Program-made: the position numbers and the translations under genes
Origin: Bin55 sp963664665
Lineage (GTDB): Bacteria; Pseudomonadota; Gammaproteobacteria; Pseudomonadales; Azotimanducaceae
DNA: 64,000 nucleotides
Reading direction: 5' to 3'
Assembly (NCBI GenBank): GCA_963664665.2
Contig: CAXXMH010000004.1
Span: 992,001 to 1,056,000 of the forward strand
Part shown: positions 34,902 to 42,872 of the stretch, piece by piece
How the letters are laid out: the number at the start of each line of letters is the position of its first letter
How positions within the stretch are numbered: position 1 is the first letter of the stretch
The notes under the pieces: generated by a model
The model's database searches: none
Told to the model about the DNA's origin: nothing
Seen by the model: only the letters and a program-made list of their open reading frames with translations

Positions 34902-36077
34902 TCAGTCGTCCTCGACCACGTCGGGCATCTCGTGACAGGCGATGTCCCAGATATAACCGGCCAGTTCGCGGGCGATGGCGGTCACCACGGTCTTCACCTG
35001 CTTGCCCTGTTCTTGCATGGTTCGATAGCGCTGGCAGAGGCGTTTCTGGGCGTCCCAGGCGCGTGTTTTCGCGTACGCGGAAGCGTCCTCGGCTTTGCGT
35101 TGCAGATGGTGCGTGTCGCGGGCTGGGAATCGGTACGTCCACGCGCTTTCGATCAGCAACCGGCGCACGGTGCCGTTGCCGGTTTTCGTGATTGCGCCGA
35201 GCCGGCGTTTGCCGCCACTGCTGTGTTCACTCGGCGTCAAGCCGAGGTAAGCCATGAACTGGCGTGCCGTGGGGAAGCGACGCAGGTCGCCAAGTTCGGC
35301 CAACAGGGTCACGGCGGTGAGTCGGTCGACGCCACGCAAGGCGCGCAACGAGGCCACCACCGGCAGCCAGGGTCGCGTTTGCAGTTCCCGTTCGATATCC
35401 CGTTCCAGCTCGGTGAGGCGACGTTCCAGATCGCCCATGAGGTCCAGTTTCGTGCGGAGCGAGATTTGATCAGCCGATTCGCCGAAGGCCAAATCCAGCA
35501 ACCAGGCACGATGCTTGGCCGTCCACGGGGTGCCCTGGTAACGGCGTTCGTGACGCAACAGAAAATGTTGCACGCGCTGCCGTTGCCGCCGGATGGTTTC
35601 CTTCACGTCCGTGCGATCACGAATCAGGTTGCGCAAAGCCTCCTGCGCCGGGTCGGGCACCCAGAGCGGTTCGAGGTACCCGATCGCGCTCAAGCGCGCT
35701 AACGCCTGCGCATCGCGGCGATCCGTTTTCACCCGATCACCCGGCTTCTTCGGGATCGCGGTCGGCGCCACCAGCTCGCACGACCAACCGTCCTCGCGCA
35801 GCCTTCGCAACAATGCATAGCCGCAAGGCCCTGCTTCATAGATGAAGTGCAAGTTCGTGCCGTAGGTGTCCACCAACCGCTTGACTTGACGTTTCATGGC
35901 CGCGGCCGTATTCGCCACCTTGCCAAAGTCCGTCGTCCCCAATACCCCGCCATCAGCTGGCGCCGCCACCGCGATCGAGATCGTCTCCTTATGGACGTCG
36001 AGACCGACATGGACTGGGAAGGACGCGCCACGCGCGTCCTCGGACACCGTCGTCGCGCTTTGTGTTTTAACATTCAT
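34902..36077 (-). CDS. IS110-family transposase/recombinase (DEDD)
   Basis: This is a 391-residue serine-assisted DEDD recombinase. The N-terminal RuvC-like domain begins HVGLDVHKETISIAV (first Asp), with FIYEAGPCGY (Glu) and KTDRRDAQALARL (Asp pair) following. A coiled region lies at about 200-250. The C-terminal Transposase_20 domain has LRALRGVDRLTAVTLLAELGDLRRF and FMAYLGLTPSEHSSGGKRRLGAITKTGNG, which carries the Ser used for strand transfer. It appears intact and full length. It recombines the element using a guide RNA encoded in the element's non-coding end. Confidence 0.95.
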   Translation of the reverse strand: MNVKTQSATTVSEDARGASFPVHVGLDVHKETISIAVAAPADGGVLGTTDFGKVANTAAAMKRQVKRLVDTYGTNLHFIYEAGPCGYALLRRLREDGWSCELVAPTAIPKKPGDRVKTDRRDAQALARLSAIGYLEPLWVPDPAQEALRNLIRDRTDVKETIRRQRQRVQHFLLRHERRYQGTPWTAKHRAWLLDLAFGESADQISLRTKLDLMGDLERRLTELERDIERELQTRPWLPVVASLRALRGVDRLTAVTLLAELGDLRRFPTARQFMAYLGLTPSEHSSGGKRRLGAITKTGNGTVRRLLIESAWTYRFPARDTHHLQRKAEDASAYAKTRAWDAQKRLCQRYRTMQEQGKQVKTVVTAIARELAGYIWDIACHEMPDVVEDD

Positions 36078-36130
36078 CGTGCCTGTGCTCCTTTGCTTGT
36101 AGGGTAAGGCTTCAGTAAACCTTACTGTGG

Positions 36131-36150
36131 AGCACAGGTCAAAACATATC
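36131..36150 (-). repeat. Inverted repeat, transposase-proximal end of the IS110-family element
   Basis: This is the exact 20-base partner of 34594-34613. It lies 53 bases upstream of the transposase start and 30 bases before the gcdH start codon. Outward promoter activity from this end could influence gcdH, whose native promoter may have been displaced. Confidence 0.9.
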
Positions 36151-36180
36151 GTCTAGCTTTCGACTTTACAAGGAGAGTCA

Positions 36181-37356
36181 ATGCCGACCCCACCATTCAA
36201 TTGGGCCGACCCTTTCAATCTTGACGAGCAACTATCCGAAGAAGAACGCGCTGTGCGTGACTCAGTGCATGAATTCGCTCAAGAGCGATTGATGTCACGT
36301 GTGATCGAAGCGAATCGAAACGAATCGTTCGATCGAGAGATCATGAATGAGATGGGTGAATTAGGCATCCTTGGATCGACGCTTTCTGAGAAATACGGTT
36401 GCGCCAATTTGAGCTATGTTTGTTATGGATTAGCTGCTCGCGAGGTAGAACGCGTTGACTCGGGTTATCGATCAGCCATGAGCGTGCAGTCATCCCTAGT
36501 CATGCATCCAATCAACGAATACGGCACAGAAGATCAACGGCAGCGATATCTACCGAAACTGGCTACCGGGGAGTGGGTAGGTTGTTTTGGTTTGACGGAA
36601 CCCGATCATGGGTCTGATCCAGGCGGGATGAAAACGGTAGCAGTCGATGCCGGTGACCATTACATATTGAATGGTGCGAAGACCTGGATAACCAATGCGC
36701 CGATTGCTGATGTTGCGGTGATTTGGGCAAAGCTGGACGGCGATATCAGGGGATTTCTCGTCGAGCGCGGCACGGACGGGTTCTCGACGCCACGAATAGA
36801 AGGGAAGATGAGTCTGCGCAGCTCGGTGACTGGTCAAATCGTTCTCGATGATGTTCATATCCCTAAAGATTCGATGTTTCCAACGGTACGCGGACTTGCC
36901 GGACCTTTTGGTTGTCTGAACCGCGCGAGGTATGGAATTGCATGGGGATCAATGGGCGCGGCGGAGTTTTGCTTGCACGCGGCACGTCAATATACGCTTG
37001 ATCGCAGCCAATTTGGTCGCCCGCTCGCTGCAAATCAGCTCATTCAGAAAAAACTGGCCGATATGCAGACGGATATCGCACTAGGTCTACAGGGGGCACT
37101 GAGAGTCGGTCGTCTTATGGATGAAGATAAGTGCCCGGTCGAAGCGATTTCCATTATGAAACGCAATAATTGCGGTAAGGCGTTGGATGCGGCGCGCGTC
37201 GCTCGCGATATGCATGGTGGCAACGGAATATCCGATGAGTACCACGTGATACGGCACGTCATGAACCTCGAGACGGTAAACACGTACGAAGGTACGCATG
37301 ACATTCACGCATTGATATTAGGGCGCGCGATCACTGGTATTCAGGCGTTTCAATAG
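36181..37356 (+). CDS. gcdH: Glutaryl-CoA dehydrogenase
   Basis: This 391-residue flavoprotein of the acyl-CoA dehydrogenase family oxidises and decarboxylates glutaryl-CoA to crotonyl-CoA in lysine and tryptophan breakdown. GCFGLTEPDHGSDPGGM and WITNAPIADVAVIWAK are the flavin-contact segments, and Glu370 in NTYEGTHDIHALILGRAITG is the catalytic base; the Arg and Ser/Glu residues typical of GcdH over other dehydrogenases appear present. AAGGAGAG precedes the ATG. The IS110-family element ends 30 bases upstream, so the original promoter has probably been separated from the gene. Confidence 0.93.
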   Translation: MPTPPFNWADPFNLDEQLSEEERAVRDSVHEFAQERLMSRVIEANRNESFDREIMNEMGELGILGSTLSEKYGCANLSYVCYGLAAREVERVDSGYRSAMSVQSSLVMHPINEYGTEDQRQRYLPKLATGEWVGCFGLTEPDHGSDPGGMKTVAVDAGDHYILNGAKTWITNAPIADVAVIWAKLDGDIRGFLVERGTDGFSTPRIEGKMSLRSSVTGQIVLDDVHIPKDSMFPTVRGLAGPFGCLNRARYGIAWGSMGAAEFCLHAARQYTLDRSQFGRPLAANQLIQKKLADMQTDIALGLQGALRVGRLMDEDKCPVEAISIMKRNNCGKALDAARVARDMHGGNGISDEYHVIRHVMNLETVNTYEGTHDIHALILGRAITGIQAFQ

Positions 37357-37364
37357 TCGATGCG

Positions 37365-39200
37365 ATGACTGCCGATTCTGCGGAGCAGAGTTTCGACTAC
37401 GAATCCATGCTCCGGTCGCTGCCGACTAAGTGCGGCGTTTACCGTATGCTCGACGCAGATGGTAAGGTGCTTTATATCGGTAAAGCTAGAAACCTGAAGG
37501 CGCGAGTCTCTAGCTACTTCCGTTCAGGCGGACTCGCCTCGAAAACCATCGCGCTCATGAATAAGACGTGCGATGTTCAAATCACCGCACTGCAAAGCGA
37601 AGTTGAAGCGCTGATCCTTGAACAGACTTTCATCAAGAGCGAACGACCGCCTTACAACGTCATTTTGCGGGACGACAAGTCATACCCGTTCATACTTTTT
37701 AGCGACCACGACTATCCTCGTATCAGTCTCCACCGCGGCGCCAAGCGACACAGAGGCCAATACTTCGGTCCCTTTCCCAGCGCCAAAGCAACACGTGACA
37801 CCATCCAAATCCTGCAGAAGCTGTTTCGTCTTCGAACATGTGACGACACGTTCTTCAAGAACCGTACCCGACCGTGCTTGCAATATCAGATCGGTCGCTG
37901 CAGCGGTTCATGCGTCATGGACGTCGACAAACAGGAATATCAAGCCGACCTGCGCCTCGCGGAAATGTTCTTGCGTGGCAAGAGCGAAGACCTTCTAAAC
38001 GAATTCAAACAAGCGATGAATGATGCTTCCGCTGAACTTGAGTTTGAACGTGCGGCGAAATTACGCGACCAGATCAAGGATCTGGTTCGTGTTCAGCAAT
38101 CTCAATATGTCGAAACGAGTACGGGTAGCGCGGATGTATTTGGGATTGCGTCTGATGGTCGGTATGTATGCGTACAAGGCATGTTCATTCGTGATGGTCG
38201 GCTGCTTGGTCATCGTACGTGGTATCCGCGAAACGAGCTCAGTCAAGAAGACTCGGAATTGCTCGCGGCGTTTCTTGCACAGTATTACTTCGGCGGCGTG
38301 ATTCGCGACTTACCACGCGAAGTGCTGACCTCGGTTCCAATCAACGATGAAGAAACGCTACAGCAAGCACTCACGGAAAAGGCGCAGCACCGAGTGGTAT
38401 TGAGTTCGCACGGAATCACGCAACGAGCTCGTTGGCTGAAGCTCATTCGGGAGAACAGTGAACTGGCGCTCAGTACCTACATGGCGAAACGAAAAAACGT
38501 GTTCGAGCGTTATGCGGAGCTTCAGGATGTATTGGAACTTGAAGAAGTTCCTCAACGGATGGAATGCTTTGACATCAGTCACTCGCAAGGCGAAGCGACG
38601 GTTGCGTCATGCGTCGTCTTTGACAGCGAAGGCCCTGTATCGTCCGACTATCGGCGCTTTAACATCAGAACTTCGGTAGCGGGTGACGACTACGCCGCTA
38701 TGGCTGAGGCGGTTGAACGACACTACACCCGATTGAAGTCGAACGAGGCGAAGCTACCGGACATCTTGTTGATTGACGGTGGTCGTGGCCAACTCAATCG
38801 GGTGCTAGAGGTACTAGCGGAATTACAGATCGACTCGATCATCGTATTAGGTATATCTAAGGGCGAAGGTCGTCGCCCGGAATATGACACGGTTTGGATC
38901 GGAGGCAACAAGCGTTTAGATCTTGCGCCAAACAGCGCGGCGTTGCACCTGCTTCAGCAGTTGCGCGACGAAGCGCATCGTTTTGCGATCACGGGCCATC
39001 GAAATCGCCGGCAAAAGCAACGGCGTCGATCTGAGATCGACGAGATCGAAGGCGTGGGTCCGAAGCGGAAGCGCGAGCTATTGACTCACTTTGGCTCCGT
39101 CGCAGCGATAAAGGGAGCCTCTGCGGAGGAACTGGAGAAGGTACCAGGCATAAGTACGAAGTTAGCAGAAGAGATTTACGGGGTTTTCCACGGCGGCTAG
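37365..39200 (+). CDS. uvrC: Excinuclease ABC subunit C
   Basis: UvrC (611 residues) makes both incisions in nucleotide excision repair. GVYRML at 24-29 and YIGKARNLKARVSSYF at 37-52 form the GIY-YIG nuclease for the 3' cut. A UVR motif (EFERAAKLRDQI) lies near 228-239, the RNase H-like 5' nuclease has ECFDISHSQGE and DILLIDGGRGQLN, and a tandem HhH domain ends the protein (IEGVGPKRKRELLTHFGS; VPGISTKLAEEIYG). It starts 9 bases after gcdH. In E. coli pgsA follows directly; here 2.5 kb intervene. Confidence 0.96.
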   Translation: MTADSAEQSFDYESMLRSLPTKCGVYRMLDADGKVLYIGKARNLKARVSSYFRSGGLASKTIALMNKTCDVQITALQSEVEALILEQTFIKSERPPYNVILRDDKSYPFILFSDHDYPRISLHRGAKRHRGQYFGPFPSAKATRDTIQILQKLFRLRTCDDTFFKNRTRPCLQYQIGRCSGSCVMDVDKQEYQADLRLAEMFLRGKSEDLLNEFKQAMNDASAELEFERAAKLRDQIKDLVRVQQSQYVETSTGSADVFGIASDGRYVCVQGMFIRDGRLLGHRTWYPRNELSQEDSELLAAFLAQYYFGGVIRDLPREVLTSVPINDEETLQQALTEKAQHRVVLSSHGITQRARWLKLIRENSELALSTYMAKRKNVFERYAELQDVLELEEVPQRMECFDISHSQGEATVASCVVFDSEGPVSSDYRRFNIRTSVAGDDYAAMAEAVERHYTRLKSNEAKLPDILLIDGGRGQLNRVLEVLAELQIDSIIVLGISKGEGRRPEYDTVWIGGNKRLDLAPNSAALHLLQQLRDEAHRFAITGHRNRRQKQRRRSEIDEIEGVGPKRKRELLTHFGSVAAIKGASAEELEKVPGISTKLAEEIYGVFHGG

Positions 39201-39375
39201 TCATAGATCCTAGCGAGTCCTATTTCGGAAATACGGACGCGTCTGAGCGATGCGGTTGTTTCGTTCTTCGTACCTATCGATGTCTTAGTTTCAATCGCAT
39301 GGATCGACCACGAGTGTCGAATCTATCCTGTCCTAGGAAGTTTCCTCAGACCCGACTAAATTACATTGTTCGAAT

Positions 39376-40056
39376 TCACGAGCACTCGAAGCCTACGTAA
39401 AACCCTAATTCCTCGGCGCGACGTTTTGCTTTTTCACATTTCACAACAAGGACTGGAATCCTTACAGGGCTGCTAACTCGATAGTACCCGCCACTTCCGA
39501 TGCGACTTGTGAGCTCTGCTTGCATGCTACGCAATTCGCGGCTACGGTCATCATTGCCTTGATGGTTTGCAAGTTCCTGTTTGACGCGGGAATAACTTGC
39601 TTGGGTGACCGCGTTGCTTACGAAATTAGGCTCTGAAGAGGACGTGACTTGGTCGAAACTCTTGACGGCTCTGTGCAGGGCACGACCGGCTTGAAATGCT
39701 TCTTCAAACGCCTGTGCATCTTCGTTTGTGCAAACTTTCTCAGACTTAAACCCATTCATCCCAAGATCGAAGCCGTTTTGTCGAGTACAGTAGTGTGCAT
39801 AGCCTTCTTCTAGTCCCGCTTCATACGCAAGACGATCAAATTCCAACGATCGGTGACTGCACGTACGTTCGTATTCGTCGGCGGCTCTCGGCGGTGCGCC
39901 GTGCGCTCCATCTTTCAGACCTTGTTGGTGCCAGTTCTGCGGATTGCAGTTTAGGTCCATGATTTGAGAACAAGACACCACGCCAAACAGCAAGAATATA
40001 GTGGCAAATAACTGGAGTAGAACTTTGGCCATTGAGAACCGCCCATTCATCTTCAC
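39376..40056 (-). CDS. DUF2799-family lipoprotein
   Basis: This is a 226-residue predicted outer-membrane or periplasmic lipoprotein with a GTG start at 40056, or less likely an ATG at 40050 or 40032. The signal FATIFLLFGVVSC supplies the lipobox Cys. The mature part has the DUF2799 pattern: W-x2-G-x3-G, the Cys in YERTCSH, then EAGLEEGYAHYCTRQNGFDLGMNGFKSEKVC. Cys pairs may form disulfides. Function unknown. A close paralog lies at 40526-41197 on the same strand, with conserved spacing of Trp, Cys and Gly residues. The MITE at 40088-40207 sits 31 bases upstream of the start, in the promoter region. Confidence 0.82.
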   Translation of the reverse strand: MKMNGRFSMAKVLLQLFATIFLLFGVVSCSQIMDLNCNPQNWHQQGLKDGAHGAPPRAADEYERTCSHRSLEFDRLAYEAGLEEGYAHYCTRQNGFDLGMNGFKSEKVCTNEDAQAFEEAFQAGRALHRAVKSFDQVTSSSEPNFVSNAVTQASYSRVKQELANHQGNDDRSRELRSMQAELTSRIGSGGYYRVSSPVRIPVLVVKCEKAKRRAEELGFYVGFECS

Positions 40057-40087
40057 TGCCCCATCGGGATTCGCATTGCAGACTATT

Positions 40088-40207
40088 GAGGCTGTTGAAA
40101 AAGTCCTAAAACTGTCTTGAAATGCGACACATACTTAAAAATAATGCAAATATATCAATAAGATAGAATTCAGGTCAATTGCCTAAATTGAGAATATCAA
40201 CAGCCTC
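40088..40207. mobile_element. 120-bp MITE with IS1182-type ends
   Basis: GAGGCTGTTGA at 40088-40098 and TCAACAGCCTC at 40197-40207 are perfect 11-bp terminal inverted repeats. TATT occurs directly outside both (40084-40087 and 40208-40211) as a 4-bp target duplication. The interior is AT-rich and has no gene. The right terminus, read inward, agrees with the terminus of the IS at 1-358 over 15 of the first 16 bases, so it is probably a non-autonomous relative moved by that transposase. Confidence 0.85.
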
Positions 40208-40525
40208 TATTATGTAAAAAATGTTAATGTAGTCGAACACTCGGGGTTAGAACGAAGAGATCTTGACCAAAATTGTGTATGAGAAAGCATTGCAGAAGAT
40301 GGCCAGCATCATCATGAATCTCGCCCAGCAAGTCTACCGGGTCATTCACGACGGCTAGTCTGATAGCGCTATTGGTTCCGATCGTACTGATCTTTTCACG
40401 TATCTGGGGTATTCCACTACTAGCTCTCAGCGGCGTAGCTCTGGCTCTTGGTTACTACGAGCGGCTGTGATGTCGCTGCTTCCTACTACGAACTATCGGA
40501 ATAAACTAAGTTTCGTTGCTTCCAC
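40208..40525. other. Intergenic stretch between the DUF2799 genes
   Basis: Apart from the possible uvrC relic at 40284-40358, I see no real gene. A hydrophobic open frame of 32 codons with a TTG start (40372-40470, LVPIVLIFSRIWGIPLLAL and on) could encode one membrane helix, but it has no clear ribosome site and no recognised relative. It may be a remnant of a membrane protein. Confidence 0.3.
40284..40358 (+). pseudogene. Possible relic of a divergent uvrC 3' end
   Basis: The frame reads KALQKM then NLAQQVYRVIHDG and stops at TAG 40356-40358. This resembles the C-terminal HhH tail of UvrC: aligned without gaps to the last 24 residues of the intact uvrC ending at 39200 (ELEKVPGISTKLAEEIYGVFHGG region), 9 of 24 positions are identical, including the shared ending H-x-G-stop. 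It lies upstream of pgsA, where uvrC normally ends. The match is short and could be coincidence. Confidence 0.35.
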
Positions 40526-41197
40526 TCAGAAACAGCTGAAGCTTGAATAGTAGCCCTTTTCCTCGGCACTACGTTTCGCGTCTTCGCATTTCGCAACAAG
40601 ATTTGCTGTTCTGACTCTGAGTGGAGTTTGTTTATCACTACTGCGTGACTGGCCACGCGTGATCAATACCTCCGGATTCTGACCGTACAATCGACTTTCA
40701 TGACGTCGGTTGTCCTCACCCGCTGCATGCGAGAGATTAAAGGATCCTGGCAACACTGTGAAGCCGCCCCGATTAAGCTTCCTTACGTAGTTAGATGAAT
40801 CTAAATCTAGGATCGCGTTACGCAACTTGCGACCTGCCTTTAGTCCGTCTTTGAACGCCTCAGAATCTTCATTCGCACACACATTCTCGGATTTAACGCC
40901 ACTTAGCCCGAGATGAAAACCGTTTTGACCGGCACAGTATTCGGCATTGCCTTCCTCAAGTCCGGCCAGGTACACCTGGCGGTCAAATACCGTGGATGGG
41001 TGCGTGCAAGTTCGTTCGTACTCGTTGGCGGCTCTTGGCGATATGCCTCTTAAACCGTCTCTAACACCTTGCACGTGCCAGCTGTGCGGATCGCAGTGTA
41101 CGTACGTGAGTTGGGAACAAGAAACAACCGCGAAAAGTACCGGTACCGTCGCAATGAAGCGGGTCAAGGCTTTGACAATTGACAGGTTCTTATTCAT
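40526..41197 (-). CDS. DUF2799-family lipoprotein, paralog
   Basis: The protein has 223 residues from the ATG at 41197; the frame is open to 41356, but only this start gives a lipoprotein signal (ALTRFIATVPVLFAVVSC) and a length equal to its paralog. It shares CDPHSWHVQGVRDGLRG, ANEYERTCTH, LAGLEEGNAEYCAGQNGF and SENVCANEDSEAFKDGLKAGR with the protein at 39376-40056. The C-terminal thirds diverge except for a final VAKCEDAKRSAEEKGYY block. Function unknown. The two genes are a diverged tandem duplication lying between uvrC and pgsA. Confidence 0.8.
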   Translation of the reverse strand: MNKNLSIVKALTRFIATVPVLFAVVSCSQLTYVHCDPHSWHVQGVRDGLRGISPRAANEYERTCTHPSTVFDRQVYLAGLEEGNAEYCAGQNGFHLGLSGVKSENVCANEDSEAFKDGLKAGRKLRNAILDLDSSNYVRKLNRGGFTVLPGSFNLSHAAGEDNRRHESRLYGQNPEVLITRGQSRSSDKQTPLRVRTANLVAKCEDAKRSAEEKGYYSSFSCF

Positions 41198-41783
41198 CGT
41201 CGTGGCTATTGCAGCAAGATTCTCACGAGACAATAGTATGCACGACAGCACGAATTCCATCGAATGCTCAGGCGCGCGAACAGAGGAGCGTTGTTCATCA
41301 CTTATTACGTTGACGACTTGCATCGGATCATCGAACCGATGTTTGAATTCGGTCATTGCGAAAATTGCGACCAGATTAGCAGGTGATACCGAAGCTCAGC
41401 AAATCGGGTTCTTTTCCCATAGTATTGACTACTAGCACTGATGAAGATTGATGTCACTCCTTGCTCGGCGAATGACACTAAATCACCACCTCGTCCTATG
41501 ATCGATGGATTGATATTGAGTTTCGGTTGAAATTTGGAGTGGATACGGTGATTGCAATGAGAGGTGAGTCGATTCGCTATTCCTGGATATCGAAATCGAC
41601 GCTAGAAATGACTACTTCGCTCAAACCTAGACAGGATCAAACGGATCGAACTCAAGACTGAAGACGAACTTATGACTCACTTCAAGATCGTGCATATGCC
41701 AGAACGGGATTCGGTGAAAAGACAATGGAAGGTGGTTCGCAATCCCACAGTTCTTGCTCTCAGGATTTGCAGGGATTTCTACG
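41198..41783. other. 586-bp region upstream of pgsA
   Basis: No convincing gene, RNA or repeat is seen. It holds the divergent promoters of the DUF2799 paralog and pgsA. It is stop-rich in all frames and moderately AT-rich, consistent with decayed or regulatory DNA. Confidence 0.4.
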
Positions 41784-42356
41784 ATGGCTAATTCCATAGT
41801 CAGCTACATCCCGAATGCGTTAACACTCCTACGCATTGCGTGTATTCCATTGTTCGTTCTCATCTATGCCTTAACAGAGGAGTGGCACTGGGTAGCCGGT
41901 TTGCTATTTGGTTTCGCCGCAGCGACCGATTGGCTTGATGGTTTCATCGCACGTCGCTGGAATTTGCGGTCTCGCTTTGGCGCGTTCCTCGATCCGGTTG
42001 CGGATAAGCTGATCGTGATTACTGCACTAGTGCTCCTGGTCGGTGCGTACTCGTCCTTATGGATTACATTACCTGCGATAGTTATCTGCGCGCGGGAGCT
42101 ATTTGTATCTGCTTTGCGCGAATGGATGGCGGAGATGAACCAACGTTCAGTCGTCAACGTTACGCTCGTGGGAAAGGTCAAAACCGCGATCCAGATGTCG
42201 GCTATCTTTGTTTTATTATGTAATCCGGTCGAACTCACGTTGCCGCTTGTGATCGCTGGGATCGCGCTCCTCTATGGCGCAACTTTCATGACGATTTGGT
42301 CGATGATCGTGTTGTTAAAGGCTGCATGGCCGGAGATGTCCCCAACACGGGAATGA
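41784..42356 (+). CDS. pgsA: CDP-diacylglycerol-glycerol-3-phosphate 3-phosphatidyltransferase
   Basis: PgsA has 190 residues from the ATG at 41784, preceded by AGGGA. It makes phosphatidylglycerol phosphate, the first step to phosphatidylglycerol and cardiolipin. The CDP-alcohol phosphotransferase motif DG-x2-AR-x8-G-x3-D-x3-D is exact in the segment starting DGFIARRW and ending FLDPVADK, supplying the metal-binding Asp residues. About five membrane segments are visible. The tRNA-Cys gene follows 56 bases later, as in the E. coli pgsA-tRNA locus. Confidence 0.94.
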   Translation: MANSIVSYIPNALTLLRIACIPLFVLIYALTEEWHWVAGLLFGFAAATDWLDGFIARRWNLRSRFGAFLDPVADKLIVITALVLLVGAYSSLWITLPAIVICARELFVSALREWMAEMNQRSVVNVTLVGKVKTAIQMSAIFVLLCNPVELTLPLVIAGIALLYGATFMTIWSMIVLLKAAWPEMSPTRE

Positions 42357-42412
42357 ATCGCTACGGGACGTTGCTTTGCTATGATTCCCGCGCTTCGACT
42401 ATGTGGCAAACG

Positions 42413-42486
42413 GGCTGGGTGGCAGAGTGGCCATGCTGCAGACTGCAACTCTGTTTACGCCGGTTCGATTCCGACCCCAGCCTCCA
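42413..42486 (+). tRNA. tRNA-Cys (GCA), CCA encoded
   Basis: The acceptor stem GGCTGGG (42413-42419) pairs with CCCAGCC (42476-42482), then U73 and an encoded CCA (42484-42486). The anticodon stem GCAGA/TCTGT encloses loop CTGCAAC with anticodon GCA at 42445-42447. The T arm contains GGTTCGATTCC. The discriminator U73 is the identity base for CysRS. Cysteinyl-tRNA synthetase is encoded at 56505-57911. Confidence 0.96.
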
Positions 42487-42530
42487 TTTTCGCGTCTAAT
42501 TAAGACCGATTAGTTAGTTCCAGATCTATA

Positions 42531-42872
42531 GTGCAGAATCTCGTTCGTTCGTCGGGTGTTTACATTCACGGCGTCGGAGTCGATCAGAGAACAGGGTGCG
42601 CACACTATCGATCAGCGATGGATGTCGTTGCGATTCGACACCATTGCTGCGGTGAGTGGTATGCATGCATTGAGTGTCATTCGGAGCTCGCAAACCACGA
42701 GGCGTCAGTGTGGCCTCAGACCGAGTTCGACACGCTAGCGATCCGTTGCGGAGCCTGCGGACACCAGGTTTCGATTAAGACGTATTTAGCGAATTCCGAC
42801 CATTGTGTCGCTTGCGACACCGCCTTTAATCCAGGTTGCCGCCACCACCACCATCTTTATTTTGAAAAATAG
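42531..42872 (+). CDS. CHY zinc-finger protein
   Basis: This 113-residue protein with a GTG start has the CHY zinc-finger pattern: GCAHYRSAMDVVAIRHHCCGEWYACIECHSE (first part), then RCGACGHQVS, HCVACDTAFNPGCRHHHHLYF, giving nine Cys and several His ligands for about three zinc ions. Small bacterial CHY proteins are related to the eukaryotic Hot13/Pirh2 finger; their bacterial role is not settled. It overlaps the start of hyuA by 11 bases, so they may be co-translated. Confidence 0.82.
   Translation: MQNLVRSSGVYIHGVGVDQRTGCAHYRSAMDVVAIRHHCCGEWYACIECHSELANHEASVWPQTEFDTLAIRCGACGHQVSIKTYLANSDHCVACDTAFNPGCRHHHHLYFEK

Larger units (their letters stand above)
34594..36150 (-). mobile_element. Complete IS110-family insertion sequence, IS1111-type
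   Basis: A 1557-bp element lies between perfect 20-bp inverted repeats at 34594-34613 and 36131-36150. It encodes one DEDD transposase on the minus strand, with 53 bases upstream of the gene and 288 non-coding bases downstream, inside the repeats. Possession of inverted repeats plus a long 3' non-coding segment is the IS1111-subgroup layout. The transposase gene is visibly richer in GC than the neighbouring genes, suggesting recent arrival. It sits between thiG and gcdH without breaking either. Confidence 0.92.

Noticed and set aside
34731..35702. 323-codon plus-strand open frame opposite the IS110-family transposase
   Set aside because: It is antisense to a clear transposase, has no family features, and long shadow frames are expected in GC-rich genes.
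42357..42412. tRNA-Gly between pgsA and tRNA-Cys, as in E. coli
   Set aside because: The 56-bp gap is shorter than a tRNA and shows no cloverleaf.
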